Under the pieces are notes generated by a model. That model did not search any database, was not told the DNA's origin, and saw nothing but the letters and a program-made list of their open reading frames with translations. A DNA stretch of 64,000 nucleotides, taken from assembly GCA_037200005.1 (NCBI GenBank), contig JBBCGY010000001.1, positions 953,812-1,017,811 on the forward strand, in the 5' to 3' direction. This stretch comes from Alphaproteobacteria bacterium (GTDB lineage: Bacteria > Pseudomonadota > Alphaproteobacteria > UBA9219 > RFNS01). Positions 35,593 through 44,377 of this stretch are shown piece after piece (the first letter of the stretch is position 1; each line of letters opens with the position of its first letter). The position numbers were made by a program, and so were the translations under genes.

Positions 35593-36416
35593 GCCGCGTT
35601 CGCCACTTCCGTCTGCCGGACTTTCTTCTTGATCAGCCACCAGGTGACGTGATTGACCACGCCCTGCAGCGGGGTATGGGGCTTGAGGCCGCAGGCCTTG
35701 AAGATCATGCCGACGCCGCGCTCGACATGGTGCGGACGGTAGAATTTATAGGCATGGCCGAGATAGGCTTGGCCGTATTTCTCGCGGTCGTAAGGCTCGT
35801 CCGGCGAGCCGTTGGCGGCGTAATAGGCATAGGCCAGCTCATCGTCCTCGGATTCCTGCACCCGGCCGAGAGCGAGCTTGATGCGCTCGAAACGGTTCAG
35901 GGCTTCCTTGTCGAGATATTGGCGCAAATGGGTATAAAACAGCTTGTAGTGCCGAAGCTCATCGGTGGCGATACGCTGGCAGATGGCCTTGAATACAGGC
36001 TCCTGCGCCGCCTCGCCGAGCGCGGCGTAATAGGAACTGGTAGCGGTTTCGACGATGCAGCGCGCCAGCAATTCGCCCGAGCGGGAGCCGCGCACCGATT
36101 CCTTGGCTTCAAGCGGAAGCTGATAACCTTCGCGGAACCTCTTGAAAGCGCCCTCGAAATCGAATGAAGGATCGGCGGCCTGCGCCCAGCGCCCCAGCGC
36201 CTCGCCATGCTGCACTTCCTCCAGCGCCCAGGCATGGGTGGCCGCCTTCAATTCCGGATCGTCAGCGAAGACATTCCCCAGATAGGCCGCGTAGTCGTGG
36301 CCGTTGTACTCGACCAGAGCGGCCGCCTTGGCCAGCTTGACGTGATCGGAATCGACTTTGGCGGGATCGAACGCCGCCCAAGGCAAGTCATCGACTTTCC
36401 AATGTTGATAGCTCAT
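35589..36416 (-). CDS. Ferritin-like di-iron protein
   Basis: 275 aa. A four-helix di-iron site is visible: E36 (LVEYNGHDY), E67xxH70 (ALEEVQH), E123 (CIVETATSSYY) and E153xxH156 (TDELRHYKLF), the order of rubrerythrin/ferritin-like carboxylate proteins. The C-terminal 100 residues are an extra helical region (FYRPHHVERGVGMIFKACG). No rubredoxin-type Cys domain. Family members in alphaproteobacteria are mostly unstudied; oxidase or peroxide-scavenging roles are plausible. Confidence 0.8.
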   Translation of the reverse strand: MSYQHWKVDDLPWAAFDPAKVDSDHVKLAKAAALVEYNGHDYAAYLGNVFADDPELKAATHAWALEEVQHGEALGRWAQAADPSFDFEGAFKRFREGYQLPLEAKESVRGSRSGELLARCIVETATSSYYAALGEAAQEPVFKAICQRIATDELRHYKLFYTHLRQYLDKEALNRFERIKLALGRVQESEDDELAYAYYAANGSPDEPYDREKYGQAYLGHAYKFYRPHHVERGVGMIFKACGLKPHTPLQGVVNHVTWWLIKKKVRQTEVANAA

Positions 36417-36550
36417 GACTCAGACACCATACTTTATGCTCCCTCAAGAGATAATAACCGCTCGCGCTCCGTGTCAATCCCCAATATAAATCATTGCGGT
36501 ACAATAGCTTATGTTTTATTCATGAGTTTAAGATTTCAGATGGAACCGCA

Positions 36551-37603
36551 ATGCGCATAGCCGTTACGGGCGCCGCCGGATTTATCGGCCAGGCTTTCAG
36601 CCGCCATGCCCTGGCCGCGGGCGCCCAGGTGCACGGCATCGATAAACTCACTTATGCCGCAAATCCGGTCACGGTCGCCGAACTGGAAGCCCAGCCCGGC
36701 TTTACGCTGCACCGGGCGGATATCGCCGAACCGGCGGCGATGCGCGACCTGATTCGCCGGATCGCCCCCCAGGCCGTCATCCATCTGGCGGCGGAAACCC
36801 ATGTCGACCGCTCCATCGACCATACCGCGCCTTTCGTCGCCACGAATATCGTCGGCACCCATAGCCTGCTGGAAGCGGCGTTGGATTACTGCCGCGCCCT
36901 TTCCCCGGCGGAGAAAGCGCAATTCCGCTTTCTGCATGTCTCGACGGATGAAGTCTATGGCGCGCTGGGCGCGGAAGATTCAGCCTTCGCCGAAACCTCG
37001 GTCTTCGCGCCGAATTCGCCCTATGCCGCCAGCAAGGCGAGCGCCGAGCATCTGGCGCGCGCATGGCATCACACTTATGGGCTGCCGGTCATGATCGGCA
37101 ATTGCTCGAATAATTACGGGCCTTATCAATTCCCGGAAAAGCTGATCCCCAACATGATCCTCAAGGCGCTGCATGGCGAACCGCTGCCGGTTTACGGGCA
37201 TGGCAAGCATGTGCGCGACTGGCTCTATGTCGACGATCACGCCGAAGCGCTGTGGCTTATTCTCACGCGCGGAAAAATCGGGGAGAAATATCATATCGGC
37301 GGCAAAGCGGAGACAGCCAATCTCGCGCTGGTGGAAACGATATGCGCGATGCTCGATGCCGCGATGCCCGGCAGTTCGCATCGTCCGCACCGGAACCTCA
37401 TTAACTTCGTCGCCGACCGCCCCGGCCATGATTTCCGCTATGCCATGAATATCGCGAAAATCGAGCGCGAACTCGGCTGGCGTCCGAAAACTTCCATGGA
37501 AGACGGCCTTCAACGCACGCTGGATTGGTATCTTGCCCGCCGCGACTGGTGGCAGGGCATCCGCGACAGCTATGCCGGAGAGCGGCTGGGGCTGGGACGT
37601 TAA
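36551..37603 (+). CDS. rfbB: dTDP-glucose 4,6-dehydratase
   Basis: 350 aa from MRIAVTGAAGFIGQAF; the frame is open upstream but this is the standard start. Extended SDR: GxxGxxG NAD site, VIHLAAETHVDRSID, catalytic Thr-Asp-Glu in HVSTDEVYGAL, YxxxK in SPYAASKASAEH, and SNNYGPYQFPEKLIPNMI. It makes dTDP-4-keto-6-deoxyglucose for rhamnose or related sugars. rfbA follows after 52 nt; rfbC and rfbD are not in the window. Confidence 0.95.
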   Translation: MRIAVTGAAGFIGQAFSRHALAAGAQVHGIDKLTYAANPVTVAELEAQPGFTLHRADIAEPAAMRDLIRRIAPQAVIHLAAETHVDRSIDHTAPFVATNIVGTHSLLEAALDYCRALSPAEKAQFRFLHVSTDEVYGALGAEDSAFAETSVFAPNSPYAASKASAEHLARAWHHTYGLPVMIGNCSNNYGPYQFPEKLIPNMILKALHGEPLPVYGHGKHVRDWLYVDDHAEALWLILTRGKIGEKYHIGGKAETANLALVETICAMLDAAMPGSSHRPHRNLINFVADRPGHDFRYAMNIAKIERELGWRPKTSMEDGLQRTLDWYLARRDWWQGIRDSYAGERLGLGR

Positions 37604-37655
37604 TTCTTGCACTGACTGCCTGCGCCGTTATGATGCAGCGCAGGAGAGAATCCCC

Positions 37656-38564
37656 ATGGCCCCCAACAACGGCAACAAGGCAAAATTAAAAGGCATCGTC
37701 ATGGCCGGCGGGGCGGGCACGCGGCTGTATCCGGCCACGCGCGCGATCAGCAAGCAATTGATGCCGGTCTATGACAAGCCGATGGTCTATTACCCGATCA
37801 CGACGCTGATGCTGGCCGGAATCCGCGACATCCTGATTATCTCCACGCCGCGGCAATTGCCGGTCTTCCAATACCTGCTGGGTGACGGATCGCAATGGGG
37901 GCTGAATTTCTCTTATGCGGAGCAAAAGGAGCCTCGCGGCCTCGCCGACGCCTTTATCGTGGGGCGGAAATTCATCGGCAAGGACAATGTCGCGATGATC
38001 CTCGGCGATAATTTGTTCTACGGCCAGGGCCTGAACGATATCGTCAAAAACGCCGCCGACAAGAAAGAGGGCGCGACCGTCTTCGCCTATCGCGTATCCG
38101 ATCCCGAGCGTTATGGAGTCGTTAAATTCGACAAGAAGAGCGGCGCGCCGGTCGAAATCACCGAGAAGCCGAAACGCGCATCGTCGAACTGGGCGATCAC
38201 CGGGCTTTATTTCTACGACAACCAGGTCTGCGACATCGCGGCGGGGCTGCAGCCGTCGGCTCGCGGCGAGCTCGAAGTCACCGACATCATCCGCCATTAT
38301 CTGGAGCAAAAGCAGCTCGATGTCTTCCAGTTCGGGCGCGGCTTCGCCTGGCTGGATACCGGGACGCATGAATCGCTCGACAACGCAGCCGAATTCGTCC
38401 GCATCGTCGAGCAGCGCCAGGGCCTCAAGATCGGCTGCCCGGAGGAAATCGCGCATACGCTCGGCTATATCGACGCCGCGCAAGTGCTGGCGCTCGCCGC
38501 CGAAATGGGCAAGACGCCCTATGGCGACTATCTCCTGCGCCTGGTCGAGGAGAGCGGGGAGTGA
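37656..38564 (+). CDS. rfbA: Glucose-1-phosphate thymidylyltransferase
   Basis: 302 aa, CAGGAGAG site 7 nt upstream. KGIVMAGGAGTRLYPATRAISKQLMPVYDKPM is present in full (LxGGxGTRLxPxT motif, split here as MAGGAGTRLYPAT and SKQLMPVYDKPM), then LGDNLFYGQGL, EKPKRASSNWAITGLYFYD and GRGFAWLDTGTHESL. It makes dTDP-glucose, the substrate of RfbB. Its stop overlaps the next gene's start (GTGA). Confidence 0.96.
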   Translation: MAPNNGNKAKLKGIVMAGGAGTRLYPATRAISKQLMPVYDKPMVYYPITTLMLAGIRDILIISTPRQLPVFQYLLGDGSQWGLNFSYAEQKEPRGLADAFIVGRKFIGKDNVAMILGDNLFYGQGLNDIVKNAADKKEGATVFAYRVSDPERYGVVKFDKKSGAPVEITEKPKRASSNWAITGLYFYDNQVCDIAAGLQPSARGELEVTDIIRHYLEQKQLDVFQFGRGFAWLDTGTHESLDNAAEFVRIVEQRQGLKIGCPEEIAHTLGYIDAAQVLALAAEMGKTPYGDYLLRLVEESGE

Positions 38565-39688
38565 CACGGTTTTATTTTTATTTGTTCGTGAGCGCGATCC
38601 TATGTCTGACCGCTTACGCAGGAATGTTATTTGTTCAAATACCATTGCACTCCTTATTGAAAGAACCATACCCTTTAGTTTTGGCTGCAGGCAGTGCCCT
38701 TTGCGGTTATTTCATGATCAAAGGACTGCGCATAGAATTGGTGCGCGTCGCCATTATGGACAATCCCAACCAGCGCAGCATGCACACTCAGCCCGTGCCG
38801 CGCGGCGGCGGCTGGAGCTTCGCTATTCCATGCGCGGCGTTTCTATGCCTTTCATCTCTTCTTCATTATATGGGGAGCGAGGGAGAACTTCCTTTTCCGG
38901 AAATATTATTATTGATAGGACTGCTTCTGCTAGCAGGCGTTTCTTGGGCCGACGATAGAGGCGGCGTCAAGGCACGGTGGCGGCTCTTGGCGCATTTCGC
39001 TGCCGCTGCGCTCGGTCTCTTGGCGCTGGGAAGTTTTCCTGCGCCCGACTGGGTGCCCAATTGGATTTTGTATGCAGGATTGGCCATCGCTTGGGTATGG
39101 TTCATCAATCTCTATAATTTCATGGATGGCATTGATGGCATCACGACTGTGGAAACAATAAGTATCGTTCTTCCTCTTACCTTTATTGTCCTCACGGCAA
39201 ATGCCTTTCGTCTGCCCCCCGGATCATTGATATATTTGCCTTCTATCCTCCTCGGTTCCTCTATCGGCTTCCTGTTTTTCAACTGGCATCCCGCGAAAAT
39301 ATTCCTCGGCGACGTGGGCAGCGTGCCGATCGGCTATCTGGTAGGTTTCTGCCTGCTGGCACTGGCGCAAGCAGGGTTTTGGTATATCGCGCTGACGCTG
39401 CCCCTCTACTACCTCGCCGACAGCGGCATCACGATTGTCCGCCGCTTCCTGAAAGGCGAGAAAATATGGGAAGCGCATCGCAGCCATTTCTACCAGCGCG
39501 CGGCGCAGCGCGAAGGACGCCATGATGTCGTGGTCGTCAGGATCGCGCTATGCAACGTCGCCTTATGGGCTATCGCCGCCGCCGCGCTGCTGATTTCGCC
39601 CTGGATGACGCTGCTCGCCCCTCTCCCCGTCGGGCTGCTGTTATGGTGGATGGCAGGCCCGAAAACGCAGGCGCAAGTTACCGCTTGA
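38561..39688 (+). CDS. WecA/MraY-like undecaprenyl-phosphate sugar-1-phosphate transferase
   Basis: 375 aa, about ten membrane helices. Glycosyltransferase family 4 motifs: NPNQRSMHTQPVPRGGG, SWADD (Mg-binding Asp pair), NLYNFMDGIDGI, FLGDVGSVPIGYLVG and the HRSHFYQRA loop. It should load the first sugar phosphate on undecaprenyl phosphate for O-antigen or a surface polysaccharide, in line with the dTDP-sugar genes just before it (4-nt overlap with rfbA). Confidence 0.9.
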   Translation: MTRFYFYLFVSAILCLTAYAGMLFVQIPLHSLLKEPYPLVLAAGSALCGYFMIKGLRIELVRVAIMDNPNQRSMHTQPVPRGGGWSFAIPCAAFLCLSSLLHYMGSEGELPFPEILLLIGLLLLAGVSWADDRGGVKARWRLLAHFAAAALGLLALGSFPAPDWVPNWILYAGLAIAWVWFINLYNFMDGIDGITTVETISIVLPLTFIVLTANAFRLPPGSLIYLPSILLGSSIGFLFFNWHPAKIFLGDVGSVPIGYLVGFCLLALAQAGFWYIALTLPLYYLADSGITIVRRFLKGEKIWEAHRSHFYQRAAQREGRHDVVVVRIALCNVALWAIAAAALLISPWMTLLAPLPVGLLLWWMAGPKTQAQVTA

Positions 39689-39740
39689 CGCTTTGCCGCC
39701 GGAGACGGAATATGGTTCCGTAATCAGGCGGAGAGAATTG

Positions 39741-40442
39741 ATGAGTAAAATTCACGCCACCGCGGCAGACGCATTAGCCGGACTGCTGCGCGACGACATG
39801 ACCGTCGCTGCCGGAGGCTTCGGCCTGTGCGGTATTCCCGAGCATATCATCGAAGCGATCAAAGCCTCGGGCGTCAAAGGATTGACCGTCGTCAGCAATA
39901 ATTGCGGCGTGGACGGCTTCGGCCTCGGCAAATTGCTGGAGGGCGGACAGATCAGAAAAATGGTCTCGTCCTATGTCGGCGAAAACAAGTTGTTCGCCGA
40001 ATTGTACCTGTCGGGAAAACTCGAACTGGAATTCACGCCTCAGGGCACGCTGGCCGAGCGGATGCGTGCGGGCGGAGCCGGGATTGCGGGCTTCTACACC
40101 AAGACCGGCGTGGGCACCATCGCCGCCGAAGGCAAGGAAACGCGCGAATTCGACGGCGAGAAATACGTGCTGGAGCGCGGCATCGTCTGCGACCTTGCCA
40201 TCGTTAAGGCCACGGTCGGCGATCATGAAGGCAATCTCGTCTATCGCAAGACGACGCGGAACTTCAACCCGCTCGCCGCGATGTGCGGACGCGTTACCGT
40301 CGCGGAAGTCGAAGAACTGGTGGATGCCGGCGAAATCGATCCCGACGCCGTTCATACGCCCGGCATCTTCGTGCAGCGCATCGTCAAGGGCGAGCATTTC
40401 GAGAAGCGCATCGAGCAGCGGACGGTAAGGAAACCGGCTTAG
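39741..40442 (+). CDS. scoA: 3-oxoacid CoA-transferase subunit A
   Basis: 233 aa; GGAGAG 6 nt before ATG at 39741. CoA-transferase family I alpha subunit: TVAAGGFGLCGIPEHIIEAI, SNNCGVDGFGLGKLLEGG, GTLAERMRAGGAGIAGFYT, AIVKATVGDHEGNLVYR. With subunit B it moves CoA from succinyl-CoA to acetoacetate for ketone-body use. Subunit B begins 11 nt after the stop. Confidence 0.93.
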   Translation: MSKIHATAADALAGLLRDDMTVAAGGFGLCGIPEHIIEAIKASGVKGLTVVSNNCGVDGFGLGKLLEGGQIRKMVSSYVGENKLFAELYLSGKLELEFTPQGTLAERMRAGGAGIAGFYTKTGVGTIAAEGKETREFDGEKYVLERGIVCDLAIVKATVGDHEGNLVYRKTTRNFNPLAAMCGRVTVAEVEELVDAGEIDPDAVHTPGIFVQRIVKGEHFEKRIEQRTVRKPA

Positions 40443-40453
40443 GAGGCCATAGA

Positions 40454-41110
40454 ATGCCCTGGACTCGCGAACAACTCGCCGCGCGCGCGGCGCATGAATT
40501 GCAGAATGGATTTTACGTCAATCTCGGCATCGGCATTCCGACGCTGGTCGCCAACTATATCCCCGAAGATATGCATATCGTCCTGCATAGCGAGAACGGC
40601 ATGCTGGGCGTCGGCCCCTTCCCGCTCGAATCCGAAGTCGATCCCGATCTCATCAATGCCGGAAAGCAGACGGTCACGGAGCTTTCCTATACGAGCTATT
40701 TCGACAGCGCGATGTCTTTCGCGATGATCCGCGGCGGGCATATCGATCTCGCCATCCTGGGCGCGATGCAGGTCGCGGAAAACGGCGATCTCGCCAACTG
40801 GATGGTTCCCGGCAAGCTGGTCAAGGGCATGGGCGGCGCGATGGATCTGGTGGCGGGCGTCAAGCGCATCGTCGTCGTGATGGAGCATAACGCCAAGGAC
40901 GGCGAGGCCAAGCTGGTCAAGCAATGCAGCCTGCCGCTGACCGGCGCGGGCGTCGTCGATAAGATCATCACCGATCTGGGAGAATTCGAGTTCCGGGCGA
41001 ACGGGCTGGAGCTTATTGCTCTTGCGCCCGGCGTCGAGCTTGAAGAAATCAAGCAAAAGACCGAAGCAGCCTACACCGTCGCCAAGGATTTGGAAAAAGC
41101 GGCGGCGTAG
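40454..41110 (+). CDS. scoB: 3-oxoacid CoA-transferase subunit B
   Basis: 218 aa from MPWTREQLAARAAHEL, AGGAGG about 8 nt upstream. The catalytic Glu is in LHSENGMLGVGPFP; further GMGGAMDLVAGVKR and CSLPLTGAGVVDKIITDL are typical. Partner of scoA. A much longer overlapping frame was rejected because it reads through scoA. Confidence 0.94.
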   Translation: MPWTREQLAARAAHELQNGFYVNLGIGIPTLVANYIPEDMHIVLHSENGMLGVGPFPLESEVDPDLINAGKQTVTELSYTSYFDSAMSFAMIRGGHIDLAILGAMQVAENGDLANWMVPGKLVKGMGGAMDLVAGVKRIVVVMEHNAKDGEAKLVKQCSLPLTGAGVVDKIITDLGEFEFRANGLELIALAPGVELEEIKQKTEAAYTVAKDLEKAAA

Positions 41111-41122
41111 AGCTGTCTTGTC

Positions 41123-41956
41123 TTACTCGCCGAAGCCCAGCTTTTGGCGCAGCGCCGGAGACATTTCAGTCTTCGATTTCGCCCGCTTCGGCTCGCGGCA
41201 AACATAGACGGCAAAACCATTGGTTCCCGCTACTGCAATTTCGCCCTGGGTGCCTGTGACAGGGGTGGCTACCTGCTTGCCTTGACAATCAGGCAGACCA
41301 TCACCGATAGCACGCCCAACAGGATACTGCGTCTCATTAGCGCCAGCCTTATAGAGCGACAGATCCGTACAGATGATTTCAATGCCGCCATTGCCGTCGC
41401 TATAGGGCCTGGGGCGGATCGTGAGTTTTTCGTGACCCGATTTCGGGTTGCATTCCACCGAAAGAAGGCCGCCTGGAATTTCGCTGGCGAGTTTTGGAAC
41501 ACCTTCGTCAAGCGTAATGCCCTGTCCTGCGACAGCATAGCTGTCCTTATAGCTGCCAAGCGCAGCCGACTTTACAGAAACTTTGGCGGCAGGTTGTGCA
41601 GCAGGCGCTTCGGATGGCGCTTCAAAATTAGGAGAAGACGAAGTCACAGGCTTTGACGAAACAGTGGCTACCGGAGCTGCCGAAGGCGCGGGCTGCGGAG
41701 CGCCGGCATCCTTCAATTCTTCAACGGTTTTCGTCAAGGCTGCAATCTGGGCCGCCTGAGCCGATGCGGCGGCGGAGGCGCTAGCTGCGGATGCAGCGGC
41801 ATCCTGTTTAGCAGTGTTACGCTGGACGAGAACCGCAGCTGCGGCGCCTGCCACGGCTAAAATGCCGACGCTGCCGACGACATACCCAACCCATGATTTG
41901 GAAGGAGCCTTCGGCGTAGGAGCCGGTTCACCAATGCCAGGATCAAAATCAGTCAT
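41123..41956 (-). CDS. Hypothetical single-pass membrane protein
   Basis: 277 aa. A Pro-rich cytoplasmic N-terminus (PAPTPKAPSKSW), one helix (VGYVVGSVGILAVAGAAAAVLV), an Ala/Ser coiled-coil-like stretch to about 85, a Pro/Ser linker and a C-terminal domain with four cysteines (SVECNPKSG, IICTDLS, DCQGKQ, VYVCREP). The last part may be disulfide-linked in the periplasm. No known family. It stands alone between scoB and maeB. Confidence 0.65.
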   Translation of the reverse strand: MTDFDPGIGEPAPTPKAPSKSWVGYVVGSVGILAVAGAAAAVLVQRNTAKQDAAASAASASAAASAQAAQIAALTKTVEELKDAGAPQPAPSAAPVATVSSKPVTSSSPNFEAPSEAPAAQPAAKVSVKSAALGSYKDSYAVAGQGITLDEGVPKLASEIPGGLLSVECNPKSGHEKLTIRPRPYSDGNGGIEIICTDLSLYKAGANETQYPVGRAIGDGLPDCQGKQVATPVTGTQGEIAVAGTNGFAVYVCREPKRAKSKTEMSPALRQKLGFGE

Positions 41957-42025
41957 AATATTCTACTCCCCAAGTTAAATTGATAAGCCAACCTACCAAA
42001 CAATCTTGAAAGTAAAAACGGATTT

Positions 42026-44302
42026 TTACTTAACGATCGAGCCGTAAGCGGCAAAGACCGCCGTAGTGACCAAATCCGATACCGTCGCGCCCATTTGCAC
42101 GATCTGCACCGGCTGGCTAAGCCCTTTCAGAATAGGGCCGATCACCGTTCCCCGGCCCATTTTATGCAGGATTTTAGCCGCGATATGCGCCGATTGCAGG
42201 TTGGGCATCACCAGGATATTGGCGGCATCCGACAGGCGGCTGAAAGGATACAGCCGTTTCATAAGCTCGATATCGAGCGCGACATCCGCCGACATTTCGC
42301 CGTCATACTCGAAATTAACCTTACGCTCGTCGAGAATGCGCATCGCCTGGCGGATTTGCTCGGCTCTGCCGCGCTGGGGCTGGCCGAAGCTGGCATAAGA
42401 CAGGAACGCCACGCGCGGCTGGTGTCCCAAACGCTCCGCCCAAGCCGCCGTGCGAATGGCAATTTCCGCCATTCGCTGCGGGTTCGGCTCGATATTAACG
42501 GCAGTATCCGCCAGGAATACCGTGCGGTCGGGCGGCGCGATTGCCATCGAAAGGCCGAACGCGCCGCAATCGCCGTCGGAATCGATGACCTTGCGCATAT
42601 CGTCGAAGCAAACCACGAAACTGCGCGTCAAGCCGGTCACGACCGCGTCGGCGTCGCCCATCGCCACCATGGCGGCGGCGAAGACGTTGCGGTTCTGGTT
42701 CACCATCCGCTGGCAGTCGCGCAGCATATAGCCGCGCCGCTGCAGCCGGCTATATATATAGCTGCGGTATTTTTCGTTGTGGCGCGAAAGGCGGGCGTTA
42801 TGAATTTCCAGTTCGTCGCCGCCCGGCAATTGCATCTGCTCAAGCTTGGTTTTGATGATTTCCTCGCGCCCGACCAGAATCGGCGTGCCGAGTCCGGAGG
42901 CCTTGAATTGCAGCGCGGCGCGAATGGCCCGCTCCTCTTCGCCTTCGGCAAAGACCACGCGGCGCGGATTGCTTTGCACCTGCTCGAAAATCAATTCGAG
43001 GCTGTCCGCCGTCGGATCGAGCCGCGCGCGCAGTTCGCGCTCATAGGCGGCCATATCCGGGATCGGCTTGCGCGCGACGCCGCTATCCATCGCCGCTTTA
43101 GCAACGGCGGCGGGTATTTTGACGACCAGACGCGGATCGAACGGCACCGGGATGATATATTCCGGCCCATAGCGCAGCCTGCGGCCGCCATAGGCCGCAT
43201 CGACTTCGTCCGGAACGTCCGCGCGGGCCAGTTCGGCCAGCGCGCGGGCGGCGGCGACCTTCATCTCGTCGTTGATCGTGGATGCGCGTACGTCGAGCGC
43301 GCCACGGAAAATATACGGGAAGCCTAAAACATTGTTGATCTGGTTCGGATAATCCGAGCGTCCGGTGGCCATGATCGCGTCGCGGCGCACGGCGCGAACT
43401 TCCTCAGGCGTGATTTCCGGATCGGGGTTGGCCATCGCGAATATGACGGGATTTTTCGCCATGCTCTTGATCATGGCGGGCGTGAACGCTCCCTTGGCCG
43501 ACAGCCCGACCAGGATATCCGCTCCGTTCACCGCTTCTTCCAGAGTGCGGAATTCGGTCGGCACGGCATGAGCCGATTTCCATTGATTCATGCCTTCGGC
43601 GCGCCCCTCATACAGCACGCCTTTGGTGTCGCACATGATGACATTTTCATGGGGGATGCCCATGGATTTGAACAGCTCGACGCAGGCAATGGCCGAAGCC
43701 CCCGCTCCGTTGACGACGATGCGGGTATTCCTTGCTTTCCTGCCCGTAACATCAAGCGCGTTGATAAGACCCGCCGTGGCGATGATCGCCGTGCCGTGCT
43801 GATCGTCATGAAAAACCGGTATATCCATCAATTCGCGCAAACGCTGTTCGATGATGAAGCAGTCGGGCGCCTTGATGTCTTCCAGATTGATGCCTCCGAA
43901 CGAAGGCCCGAGAAATCTCACGCAATTGACGAATTCATCGACATCGCGCGTGTCGACTTCGAGATCGATCCCGTCCACGTCGGCAAAGCGCTTGAACAAA
44001 ACCGCCTTGCCTTCCATGACCGGCTTCGACGCCAGCGCGCCAAGATCGCCCAGTCCCAGCACCGCGGTGCCGTTGGAGATCACCGCGACCAGATTGCCCT
44101 TCGTCGTATAATCATAAGCCGCGGCCGGATCGGCGTGAATGCGCAGGCATGGCACGGCCACGCCGGGCGAATAGGCCAGCGACAAGTCTCTGGCCGTCGT
44201 CAGCGGCTTCGTAGGGGTTATTTGCAGTTTTCCCGGCCGTCCCGAAGCATGGAACGCCAATGCTTCGTCGTCAGTAGTCCGCCCGTCGTTTCTTTGGGTC
44301 AT
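42026..44302 (-). CDS. maeB: NADP-dependent malic enzyme (MaeB type, malic + Pta-like domains)
   Basis: 758 aa. N-terminal malic enzyme: PTKPLTTARDLSLAYSPGVA, NLVAVISNGTAVLGLGD, PVFHDDQHGTAIIATAGLIN and NGAGASAIAC. The C-terminal 330 residues are a phosphotransacetylase-like domain (ALQFKASGLGTPILVGREE, DADAVVTGLTRSF, ANILVMPNLQSAHIAAKIL). In MaeB the second domain binds acetyl-CoA for control rather than catalysis. It turns malate into pyruvate with NADPH. Confidence 0.96.
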   Translation of the reverse strand: MTQRNDGRTTDDEALAFHASGRPGKLQITPTKPLTTARDLSLAYSPGVAVPCLRIHADPAAAYDYTTKGNLVAVISNGTAVLGLGDLGALASKPVMEGKAVLFKRFADVDGIDLEVDTRDVDEFVNCVRFLGPSFGGINLEDIKAPDCFIIEQRLRELMDIPVFHDDQHGTAIIATAGLINALDVTGRKARNTRIVVNGAGASAIACVELFKSMGIPHENVIMCDTKGVLYEGRAEGMNQWKSAHAVPTEFRTLEEAVNGADILVGLSAKGAFTPAMIKSMAKNPVIFAMANPDPEITPEEVRAVRRDAIMATGRSDYPNQINNVLGFPYIFRGALDVRASTINDEMKVAAARALAELARADVPDEVDAAYGGRRLRYGPEYIIPVPFDPRLVVKIPAAVAKAAMDSGVARKPIPDMAAYERELRARLDPTADSLELIFEQVQSNPRRVVFAEGEEERAIRAALQFKASGLGTPILVGREEIIKTKLEQMQLPGGDELEIHNARLSRHNEKYRSYIYSRLQRRGYMLRDCQRMVNQNRNVFAAAMVAMGDADAVVTGLTRSFVVCFDDMRKVIDSDGDCGAFGLSMAIAPPDRTVFLADTAVNIEPNPQRMAEIAIRTAAWAERLGHQPRVAFLSYASFGQPQRGRAEQIRQAMRILDERKVNFEYDGEMSADVALDIELMKRLYPFSRLSDAANILVMPNLQSAHIAAKILHKMGRGTVIGPILKGLSQPVQIVQMGATVSDLVTTAVFAAYGSIVK

Positions 44303-44377
44303 TTTCGTTCCTGAGTCGTAACGAATTGTCGAGTAATCAACGAGTTATTAAGATTCCGCCGTCACCATACGCACCAA

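Noticed and set aside
42095-43327. 410-codon plus-strand frame opposite maeB
   Set aside because: The opposite strand carries unmistakable malic enzyme and Pta-like motifs; the frame has no recognisable domain.
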